Source: Arenicola marina (taxonomy: Eukaryota > Annelida > Polychaeta > Arenicolidae). Taken from it: a stretch of DNA of 64,000 nt. The stretch covers positions 24,551,639 to 24,615,638 of the forward strand of contig OZ025263.1 in NCBI GenBank assembly GCA_964019135.1, read 5' to 3'. A program made the translations under genes and the position numbers. The notes below the pieces were generated by a model. It saw only the letters and a list, made by a program, of their open reading frames with translations. It did no database searches and was not told the origin of the DNA. Below, one piece after another: positions 50,801-62,800 of this stretch. The stretch's first letter is position 1. Each line of letters begins with the position of its first letter.

Positions 50801-53800
50801 AAGAAAACCCCCAGCTATTTATCAAACGACGAGCCCGTACCAACTTGTACTTGCACCGCGACTGAGCTATTGATCAAACAACTGTCCCTTACCATATCAT
50901 GCTTGCACCGCGACTGAAAACTCCAAGCTATATATCAAACGATGAGCCCGTACCAACGTATGCTTGCACCGCGACTGAGCTATTTATCAAACGACTGTCC
51001 CGTACCACATCATGCTTGCACCGCGACTGAAAACCCCCAGCTATATATCAAACGAAGACTCTTTACCACCGCATAGTATATAAAATATAGTAATAAAACG
51101 ATGGTGATTTAAGTCAATGATAATAAGATATTATTAAAATTATATAAGCGATAGTAAGTTAACAAATATAATGATAATACGAATTAATGATACGGCCATA
51201 ATGAGTTAACAGGGGATAAAACTACCAAGACCATATCTCTTACAATACTGAAAAAAACGAAAACAGTTGCAAGGAAAAAAAATTCAAAGATAATTATTAC
51301 AACAAATAACACGTCACTATTGTTAACAAATTGCGGATAATTACAAGACATTGTATTATGAAATGCGGAATGGGAACATATTGAAGTTCTTTCCACAGAA
51401 GGTTGACTCACGTTAGGGTTGTTGCACGGCACATCGACAGCAACTTCGTCGCATTTACTCCAAGACTCAGACTTGATGCAGACCGGGCAGAAGCCATACT
51501 GTGTATCCGCTTGACAAACAGAGTTTGGGTCTACAAGAAACCATAACTATATATGATAAATCAACGCTCAGGATTGTATTCAACATTACCTTCAATGTAG
51601 TTTGATATGATTATGTTTTTGCAGCTTGGGAGTATCGTTTTACTTAAATTGACTATAGAGTATAGATATAAGTTATTTATTGGTTTCGGAGATGTAAACA
51701 TGTTCAGATATATAAATACTTTAAATAAATGCATACAAACCTGCAAGAAATTTAAACATCGATGTCAAGATATGTGGCTCCGTTACAAAATGGCCATACA
51801 TTGCTAAGCATTATTTAATGTTTATTTGTGACATTGCAGTTAGATCATCTTGCCACGAGTACGTGCAAACATACTCACGTTGTGATACATAAGTCGCAGA
51901 AAATGCATGTGTTATTCCGAACGGGTATTGTCCTGTTACAAGTACACAGTGAAGTGTATCACCAGCACACACATGCACAAAACACTACCCCGACAAAAGG
52001 GAGTTTACGACAATTGTGACGATTAAGAAATACATTTATATTAGCAAAGGAAGACTGACCTGCACAGACAGGGCTAGAGACGCACTGCTCGCAGCGAGTG
52101 CCGTCCGCGTCGGCACCATAGTCCCAAGGGATGCAGACCTTGTTGTCTTGGGTGGAACTGCTGTTGAAGACACAGTCCACGGTCTTGGCGCAATACCTCT
52201 TGAAGTAGATAGGGGTTCCTCGCTTGTCCAGGAGTTGTTCTTCCTGACACACGGCCTATAAATGGCGGTGCACGAACACGAGAAATGTAATTCCCACATT
52301 GATCGCTGTCATAGTCACATAGGCCAAGCAATTATTTCTAGTACCAATGCAGCTGTTTTTGATGCTGCAATTATTACTGCCATCATAAACAAGGCAACCA
52401 TACATTGCTTACAGTTTGGCTACTACATGTGGTGTCATAATGTGGACGCCAATGCTAGGATTGGTACGTTCGCTATCGATGCCATTACAAATATATTTAC
52501 TGTTGTTATTACAAAATCAAGTCTTCTAGTTTTATGATTAGTTCATCACTTCACTGCCGTTCAATATCACTGATGCTACAACGTCTATGACTATATTACT
52601 TATCACAGTATCACTTATAACAGTTCATTCTCCATGTGCATTGTTCTTATTCCGACAGTTGCTAAGATATTTTGGGCCTAGTTCTGAGTATTCCACTTTG
52701 AGGCGACAGTGCTTGTACCAAGAATTCTGGGAATTAAATCATGCAGTCGTCATAGATAACGTCACCAAATGACGTCATCGAATGACGCATCTGATGACGA
52801 CATAGATAACGTCATCGAATGACGACATGGACAACGTCATCGAATGATGTCATCTAATGATGTCATCGAATGTCATCGAATGACGTCATTTGATGAAGAC
52901 ATAGATTACGTCATCGAATGAAACATCTGATGACGACATAGATAACGTCATCGAATGACATCGAATGACGTCATCGAATGACATCGAATGACGTCATCGA
53001 ATGACTTCATCGAATGGCGTCATCGAATGGCGTCAACGAATGAGTCATCTGGTGACGACATAGATAACGTCATCGGATGACGTCGCATTTTGCATGCGGC
53101 ACTCACTCTGACGCCGGCACAGGACTGGACCACAGCATGGAGGTCGCACATAGTAGGCGACGTGCTGTCGCACACGTAGCAACTTGGAACCGCAGGGCTG
53201 GTGCAGTCAGGTTCTAGCAAAGTCATACGGAGCAAAGGACATGAACAAAGCGGTAAGGCATACATACGTTCCATGACATAGTATCTGCGCGTTCAAATTG
53301 TGCCCATACAGATATGCAACGAGAGATTGTGTTTCAAGGCGGTGTAATTAATATGCATCGTGAAAACGGTAGGGCCTTACTATTTAGTACCATCGATTCT
53401 TGTGCTAAGCCAAATGTGTCGCCCCAAGGGCTTAACTGGGCCCGCTGGGGGGAAGGGGGGGGGGGGGCAGGGGGGCACTATTATACAAACCTGGTGGGGA
53501 GGTTCCGCGGGTGCCTTGGTGCCGGTGGTTGCCGCGGAAAATACCCCTTCCAAGCGGATTTTAGCGGCAAAAACCCGACCGAGTAGAATTTGGCGGTGAA
53601 AAAGAGGGGCTTTACCGAGGAACCCTCCAAACCCAGCAATTTATTAAGTGTCCCCCCCCCCCCTCCTCCTCCGCCCCCCCCCCCGGGAACTGGGTCAATC
53701 AACTCCTGGATCAATGACGTTGCAGGACGTGACCGCTCCAGTGACAGGTCTAGAAATATACTTAGTCATGGCATATACATGTATATACATATACATTATT

Positions 53801-56800
53801 AACCGGAACAAGATATTTCCCCCTCTTCTCTAAGAACAAAGATATTGTGAAGAAGAGACTGACCTGTACAGAAAGGGCTGTCGATGCACTTCTCGCAGCG
53901 AGTACCGTCCGCGTCATCACCATAGTCCCAAGGGATGCAGACCTCGTTGTCTTGGGTGGAAGTGCCGTTGAAGACACAGTTCGGGACCTCGGCGCAATAT
54001 CTCGTGTAGTAGATGTAGGTTCCTCGCTTGTCCGTGAGTTCCTCTTCGAGACATACCACCTATAAATAGACACATACGTCAGGCTAGATGGTGATCGCGA
54101 GGCAAGAGAAAATAAATTCATATTTAAAGTTGCATAACGAGCTCTTTCCCGCCAAAACTAAGCCCAGGTGACATATATATCACAGTTTGCAAAACACGCG
54201 ATTGTTTCATTCTATAAATTCAGAAATAAACATGCATCGCCGCTTCGGATGTGATGTGGCAAATGTGTCTATCCCGGGACACCGCGGAACTCTGTCGCGG
54301 CACTGCTACTTATAACAAAGCATCGCGAAGCACACAAACTGTCGACGTTGATCACTAAGTTGAAAACCTGTGGTAAATTGATATCACGCGCAAGGCTAAG
54401 AGACTCCACTCGGCAGTCTGGTATGCGTTGGAATATAGACAAAAGAAATGTTGGATAATTCTAGGGCTGATGCTGTATTTTGACTTCTTTACTTGAGGCG
54501 GTATGCATCTTTAAGAGTTGCCCCAACTGGCGTTCGTGCTCACGCTGCCGGTATGGTTACTGTTATTCAATACCATTTACGTGATTACAGCCCAGACGGA
54601 CAGCGTTGGCATTGATAAGGTTACTCTTCACACGCTCGTTGATATTGTTACTAGACCTACAACTACAGTGTGTACGTGGGTATCAAATTGCACTGATTTC
54701 CTGGCGATGCACACTATAGAACTTATCCCTAAAAGTATGAAAAGTATCCATCAATAGAACAGTTTTGTGCAATTGATGAGGGGCGAAAACCAGATGACAT
54801 TATACGGACTATGCAAATTTATCGTCGCAGCCTTGAGAAAGAAAAGGCAAGGCGTGTTATCACCACTTTAGCGCAATTTATTGGTCGCTGTGTGTTTTTT
54901 TTCTTTTTTGTATTAATTAATTGCACCAGGTCTGGAGGCCAGCCAAAGTACGCAATAAACTGTACTGGCAACTTCAGTGTATATACAATTATAATGTCGC
55001 TGTTATTGTTAATAGTGAAATACATACTTATTGATCCTATCATAACAATTTCGGCTACGGTGACTATAGTTTTCCGCCAGTCCTCGCCAAATTAAGCAAG
55101 TAAGTAAAGCAGTACAAGTAAAGGGAGCTTTTGGGTTTACGGTTGGTGACACATCATTGGCCGCCCCAGAGGGGCCCGTATTCATAATCGCCACTTAGGC
55201 TACGCCACTAGACTTAAGGTTAAGAGGAAGATTTGTCGAGCGATTAAGGCTTCAAAATACATGGGTCTGAATTAAGAAAGTGCTAAAATTATATTAAAAA
55301 TAATTTATTAATCATGAGCACCACCACAATGAGCTGGTGAGGCTAAGACGAAAATGCACTTTTCGTGCTTAACTTGCGAGGAGATTATGATGAATATTGC
55401 GACTCGGGCGACTACTGGGTGACTATTATTCATTTTGAACCCGATATTCGCTCGACAAATCTTCCACTTAGAGTTAAGTCTAGTGGCGTAGCCTCAGTGG
55501 CGATCATGAATGCGACCTCTGGGGTTTATGCTCGGGTTACTTACGTCTCCGCCAGCACAGGATTGGACGACGGCGCTAGCTTCGCAAGCGGCAGGCGATG
55601 TGCTGTTGCACACGTTGCAGCCCGGTAAGGATTCGCCGGGGCAGTCACCACCAGGTTCTGACAAATACAGACAGGACATTCAACAGCCTGACCTCACATG
55701 TATTCGACCCGAGCAGATATAAACGCGGTTCTACCCGATATCCATACCTTGATGAACACTCCAAGTATCGATTTCGCGATGAACGCGGCCAAGTATCGAT
55801 TCCCGGATGAACGCGGCCAAGTATCGATACCTGGATGAACGCGACCAAGTAGCGGAGCCTGGATGAACGCGGCCAAGTATCGATATCTGGATGAACGCGG
55901 CCAAGTATCGATATCTGGATGAACGCGACCAAGTAGCGGAGCCTGGATGAACGCGGCCAAGTATCGATACCTGGATGAACGCGGCCAAGTATCGATACCT
56001 GGATGAACGCGGCCAAGTATCGATATCTGGATGAACGCGGTCAACTATCGATACCTGGATGAACGCGACCAAGTAGCGGAGCCTGGATGAACGCGGCCAA
56101 GTATCGATATCTGGATGAACGCGGCCAAGTATCGATATCTGGATGAACGCGGCCAAGTATCGATACCTGGATGAACGCGACCAAGTAGCGGAACCTGGAT
56201 GAACGCGGCCAAGTATCGATATCTGGATGAACACGGCCAAGTATCGATACCTGGCTGAACGCGGCCCAGTATCGATACATGGATGAACGCTGTCAAGTAT
56301 TGATACCTGGATGAACGCGGCCAAGTACTGATACATGGATGAACGCTGTCAAGTATTGATACATGGATGAACGCGGCCAAGTATCGATACCTTGATGAAC
56401 GCGGCCAAGTATTGATACCTGGATGAACGCGGCCAAGTATTGATACATGGATGAACGCTGTCAAGTATCGATACATGGATGAACGCTGTCAAGTATCGAT
56501 ACATGGATGAACGCGGCCAAGTATCGATACATGGATGAACGCGGCCAAGTATCGATACATGGGTGAACGCGGCCAAGTATCGATATGAACGCGGCGTTGA
56601 TGAATACGCGTCGCCGTCGGAACCTTATTGGATATGGCGGGGTTCTAGGTATTGTACAGCCATAACAACACAACCGAAGCTTAAATATTATTTAGTTGTA
56701 ATGATTACTATATTATAATTATAAATATCACCATTGCTATCATTAAAGTCATTATTAATATCAATATTATGGTTATCATGGGTTTGCACTTTCAAAGTTT

Positions 56801-59800
56801 AATGCTACTGACCTGCACAATCTTGCGTAGGGGTGCAGGTTTCACACAATTCATCGAAGTCATCGCCAATAAATTTGCACATTTCTGTGTATATGTCTGA
56901 GCCGTTGTCTGGGCAAGCACTCTTTGAGACGCACTCTCTGACCACCTCGATGACGCTTCCCCTCTTGTTCCTCAGATCCCTCTCAATGCAGAATGACTGG
57001 CAACGGCGAAAATAAACCAGTAACATTAGTTTCAAAACCAAATGAATCATTTCCCGCTGTAATATATTTTACCAATAAATATGTGCGTTTATACATGAAT
57101 ATGTATGTCTAGTTATATGGTATGTCGCAGAGAAAGGGGGATTTGTAGGAGTTTGGCCATCTCTGTGTCCGTTAATGCCATTCTCTCGAAAAGAGACAGC
57201 TTTGGTCCATTTATGTGAAATAATGCATACTTAGACATGCATATTTAATATCTATGTTGTGTGTTTCATCGTCATATACGAGGTATTAGTTTTTTTAACT
57301 TCGTATTTTGAGGGAAATATATAAACACACACACAGTCAGCTCTCTCTATTACTGTACCTCACTGGTATTACCACACGACCGTAATACACTGTTGGCATT
57401 GCACTCATCCCAGCCACGGTTGGACGTACATACGGGACACGCCAGCTCCTGGCCAGACGGACATACCGGTCTTATTACCCCTGTAATGACGTCATAAATT
57501 AAGCATTAAACCAGTAGGTAGACAGGCATAGTGCCTAAGACATGTTGATCAAACGGTGAACAGTAATTTTTATCAAGGTTTTGTCGCTTTCGTCGCTTGT
57601 CAATTCTTGGACAATGAAACACATCCAACACTTTTACTTCAATTTAATTCCGCTATATTGCTGTAGAATCGATATAATATAAAATAGCATAATAATACCC
57701 AGGCTACTAATCCGACCCGCTATACTGCTGTAGAATCGATATAATATAATATGGTATAATAATACGCATGCTACTAATCCGACCCGCTATAGTGTTGTAC
57801 AATCGATATAATACAATATAGTATTATAATACCCAGGCTACTTACGGTCACATGTACAGTTGTAGCAAATTTGCCCTTGCAAGTCGGTGCCATCAACACA
57901 GGAGCCGGCCGTGCCTCCCGCCAGGTTGAGACAGTCATCGCTGGGCACACACTGGCGAGACACGTTGAACACCACTCCTCGCTTGTTGATCCATTCCACG
58001 TGCTGACAGACGTACTGCGGGCAACAACAAGCGGCATAAAAATGTGACATCTGGGGCAGGGCATTAAAGTATTAAGATGTGACACCTGGGGCAGGGCATT
58101 TAAGTATATAGATGTGACATCTGGGGCAGGGCATTTAACTATATAGATGTGACATCTGGAGCAGGGCATTTAAGCAGAAAGATATGACATCTGGAGTAGG
58201 GCATTTAGGAAAGTGCTGGTAACATCCGGCGAGTTGTACTTACTCCATCCTCGCATTGAACTTCAACTCCATTAGTGGCGCACTGGAGCCACGTGTCCTC
58301 GCCGCTGCATACGACGCACGGACACGCTGTTGACACGCCGAAAAAGACAGCAGTTCTAACACGTTATGTGTGTGTATATATATATGTCATCAGTTCATGA
58401 TAGAGGTACGTGCGATACTGAACTATAAATATGACATTGAAACCTGTTATACGTTTTGCGAACGTTGATATTGGATTAGTTTTACAAGCATGAAATTCAA
58501 TCTAACAATTGCCTTAAGGTGTACCGCTCATTAGGGAGTACCGCTCGTTAAGCGGATCAGAGCAAGTCTTGTACTTACGCGTGGCGGTGGTCGTGGTGGA
58601 TAACGTTGTCTCGGTAATGGTGGACTCCGTGGTGGTTGTAGGAATGGCCGTGGATGTGGTCGTCCCATTAGTTGCAGTGGGTGTTGTCACAGTTGTGGAA
58701 GTTGCTTCAGTTGTTTCAGTCGATGTTGTCCCAGTGGAAGTTGTTCCAGTATTCGTGGCAGTTGTTTCAGTCGGTGTTGTCCCACTGGAAGTGGTTCCAG
58801 TATCTGTAGCAGTTGTTTCAGTCGGTGTTGTCCCAGTCGAAGTTGTGCCAGGTATTGTGGCAGTTGTTTCAGAAACAGTTGGTCCAGTGGAAGTTGTTGG
58901 AGGGACTGTGGCAGTTGTTTCAGTAACAGTTTGTCCAGTGGAAGTTGTTTGAGTAACTGTGGCAGTTGTTTCAGAAACAGTTGGACCAGTGGAAGTTGTT
59001 GGAGGGACTGTGGCAGTTGTTTCAGTAACAGTTGGTCCAGTGGAAGTTGTTGGAGGGACTGTGGCAGTTGTTTCAGTAACAGTTTGTCCAGTGGAAGTTG
59101 TTTGAGTAACTGTGGCAGTTGTTTCAGAAACAGTTGGACCAGTGGAAGTTGTTGGAGGGACTGTGGCAGTTGTTTCAGTAACAGTTTGTCCAGTGGAAGT
59201 TGTTTGAGTAACTGTGGCAGTTGTTTCAGAAACAGTTGGTCCAGTGGAAGTTGTTTGAGGGACCGTGGCAGTTGTTTCAGAAACAGTTGGTCCAGTGGAA
59301 GTTGTTTGCGGGACCGTGGCAGTTGTTTCAGAAATAGTTGGTCCAGTGGATGTTGAACGTTGTACAGTGGCTGTCGTCTGAATAGGGGTAGTTTCAGTCA
59401 CCGTACTGGTGCCAGTAGCGCTCGTGGCGCTAAAAGTCACTGTCTGTGTGGTTTCCGGAGGGGTGGTCTCGGTGACAGTCGACGTAGGAGAGGTCTCAGA
59501 AAGCGAGAACGTCACTGTCTGTGTTGTTTCCGGAGGGGTGGTCTCGGTAACAGTCGACGTCACAGAGGTCTCAGAAAGCGAGTACGTCACTGTCTGTGTG
59601 GTTTCCGGAGGGGTCGTCTCGGTTGCCGTCGCGGTGGTTGCTGATTGGCTTTGGGTCACCGTTTGTGTTGTCTCAGTGGCTGTCTCTGTTGAGAGCAAAT
59701 GCACAGTCCAAGAATGAGCAATGATTTTAAACAAGTACCATGAAGGCAAAATCAATGCACACGTAGCGTACAAATTCAGCTCCATATAGAGCGACCAACT

Positions 59801-62800
59801 ATATATTTAAATGTTACTAAACTTTATCTTTGTCACATTTACATTAGATCGTTGTCTGTAATAGCGATAATTGACCAGTCAATTTATACAGCAGCTTAAT
59901 CTACTTCATGCTAACATAGAGTGCGCACTTTACCACAGACACAGCGTCATACTCCGCTTCGCAAATACACCAGTATTAAATTTGTGAACAATAAGAGGGA
60001 GTAAAATATATAGTTGAATTTTCCTTTCCATTCCCTTGTGCATGCCTATTTCAGTGTACATGTGAATAATAAGCTACAACGTGCATATATATAATCATAC
60101 ATATTCTTTTATGTACATATATATATAATATATCATGCACATAATAACAATGCATGCAATGCAGTAAAAGGAACACATATTTATCAATGATTAATGTGAC
60201 ATGCAGTTTATGTTTTCCAAGTATGGTACGTTATGTATGCTATACATTCTATCCACTATATCATATTGCCTACCAACCCGTCTCAAGTAGCCTGCATAAC
60301 CCGCCTTTTAATATTATGCTGCCTACTTACCATGCCCCTAATATCATACTGCCTATCCATCATGTCTCCAAAATCATACTGCCTACTTACCATGCCCCTA
60401 ATATCATACTGCCTACCCACCCCGTCTCCAATATCCTACTGCCTACTTACCATGCCCCTAATATCATACTGCCTAATCATCATGTCTCCAATCTCATACT
60501 GCCTACTTACCATGCCCCTAATATAATACTGCCTACCCACCCCGTCTCCAATATCCTAGTGCCTACTTACCATGCTCTTAATATTACACTGCCTACTTAC
60601 CATGCCCCTAATATCATACTGCCTACCCATCATGTCTCCAATATCATACTGCCTACTTACCATGCCCCTAATATAATACTGCCTACTTACCATTCCCTTA
60701 ATATCATACTGCCTACCCACCCCGTCTCCAATATCCTACTGCCTACTTACCATGCCCCTAATATCATATTGCCTACCCATCATGTCTCCAATATCATACT
60801 GCCTACTTACCATGCCCTTAATATCATACTGCCTACTTACCATTCCCTTAATATCATACTGCCTACCCACCCCGTCTCCAATATCCTACTGCCTACTTAC
60901 CATGCCTCTAATATCATACTGCCTACCCATCAAGTCTCCAATATCATACTGCCTAGTTACCATGCCCCTAATGTCGCACTGCCTACAAACCCTGTCTCCA
61001 ATATCCTATTGTCTACGTACCTTCTCTTCTAATATTATGTTTCCTACTTACCCTGTCTCTACTATACTATTGCCTACTTACCATGCCCCTAATATCATAT
61101 TGCATACCTACCATGTCTTCTAATGTGATATTGCCTACTTAAACTGTCGCCTAACATCATATTGCCGATCAAAATTGTATTGCCTATTCCCCTTATGCCA
61201 TATACGAACCTCCCCATATCGCATTGTCACGTCATCTATATGATTCTGTCACACATATTGACGTTGTAGCTTCTGTGCAGTATGTGCTTGTTACATTGCG
61301 ACAATATTGACATATTATTATTATACAATTTCATTACGCTACACACTATGCTACGGCATAGGTTATACAGTATGTAATACATTTACAATATTTCGCAGAC
61401 GTTACAGTTTACGGTACCTGAGGTTCCGGAGGTGGCGGAGGTGCTGGAAAACGGAACTGTAGCGGTTGTTTCTGTCCCAGTTGTTTCTGTGATGCTCGAC
61501 AGAGGGACGGTTTGAGTTGTCTCAGACACAGTTGCTCCAGTGGTGCTTGAACCCGGCACTGTTGCAGTTGTTTCCGTCGCCGTCACTTCAGTGGTACTGG
61601 ACACAGGGACCGTCTGGGTGGTTTCCGTTTCAGTGGGGGTCGTCACTGTCGTGCCACTGGTGCTTGTACCTGGCACTGTGGCGGTTGTTTCCGTCGCTGT
61701 CACTTCACTGGTACTGGACAAAGGGACGGTCTGGGTGGTTTCCGTCTCAGTCGGGGTCGTCGCAGTCGTTTCCGAGGTGCTGGAGGCCGGGACTGTGGCT
61801 GTGGTCTCGGTGGCCGTCGCTCCGGACGTGCTGGAGGCCGTGACTGTGGTTGTGGTCTCGGTGGCCGTGGTCTCGGTGGCCGTGGCTCCGGACGTGCTGG
61901 AGGCCGGGACTGTGGCTGTGGTCTCGGTGGCCGTCGCTCCGGACGTGCTGGAGGCCGTGACTGTGGTTGTGGTCTCGGTGGCCGTGGCTCCGGACGTGCT
62001 GGATACCGGCACAGTCGCTGTGGTCTCGGTCCCAGTCGTCTCTGTCCCTGTGCTGGACCCCGTCACTTCAGTGGTGGAAAACAACACGGTGGCTGTTGTT
62101 TCAGGCGGCGTGGTCCCGGTAGTCGTCTGGCCCGTGGTGGAGGTGAGAGGGACCGTCTGGGTGGTCTCCTCCGGGGTGGTGCTGGTCCCCGCCGTGTCCG
62201 AGAGGGTCACGATGACCGTGGTTTCCGCCGGGGTGGTGCTCTCCGGCACCGTGCTCTCCGTGAAGGTGATGGTTGCCGTGGTCTCCTCAGAAGTGGAAGC
62301 TGAACGCGTGGGAACAAGTTTAAACTATAGTGTGTGTATAGGATTATAGGTGCGTAATGCAAGTTTTGCGAACAGCGCACACATCAATCAGGGCAAAAGC
62401 AAAGATAAAAACAGTTTATGTATTGCACAATTGATAATATAGTATTATGGGAATTAAAATCTGAAATGACGTAAAATAAGACATCATCAAAATACACCAT
62501 AAATATTTTAATTCAACGAAAATATTTAAAATACACAAATAATTAAACCTAAGATACACAATAACTAAATCTGTATTGGAATGTTACCAAGGTATGTACG
62601 CTTATAGCACCAACAATTATGTATGAGCACATATAGTATACGATGTGCACGCTATTCATAATTAGCATAATATTTCATCACATCGCAATATCGTCTTCCA
62701 TCAACAGCCATTAACATGCGACACACACACGAATGTATGAACATACACAGGTTACAACAACACGAGAACGGCCTTCAATTCATGGATGTGGCCCCCCACC

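Noticed and set aside
54518-54757. 79-codon plus-strand frame with an apolar start resembling a signal peptide
   Set aside because: Lies inside an intron on the opposite strand, with no family resemblance and no supporting signals.
55645-56476. Overlapping minus frames of 116-201 codons (SRYRYLAAFIQVSILGRVHP)
   Set aside because: Produced by the 28-bp intronic repeat, open in all frames; no splice signals tie them to the gene.
58569-59717. Several plus-strand frames over the mucin exon
   Set aside because: Same cause as above: low-complexity antisense shadows, no independent evidence.
60154-61032. 292-codon plus-strand open frame of LPTYHAPNII repeats
   Set aside because: It exists because the 30-bp minisatellite is a multiple of three and lacks stops in that frame. 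It lies in an intron on the opposite strand and has no domain or start context.
61540-62349. 269-codon plus-strand frame (VSVAVAPDVLEA type)
   Set aside because: Antisense of the Thr-rich mucin exon; the repeat composition (ACN/ACV codons) leaves the complement open.
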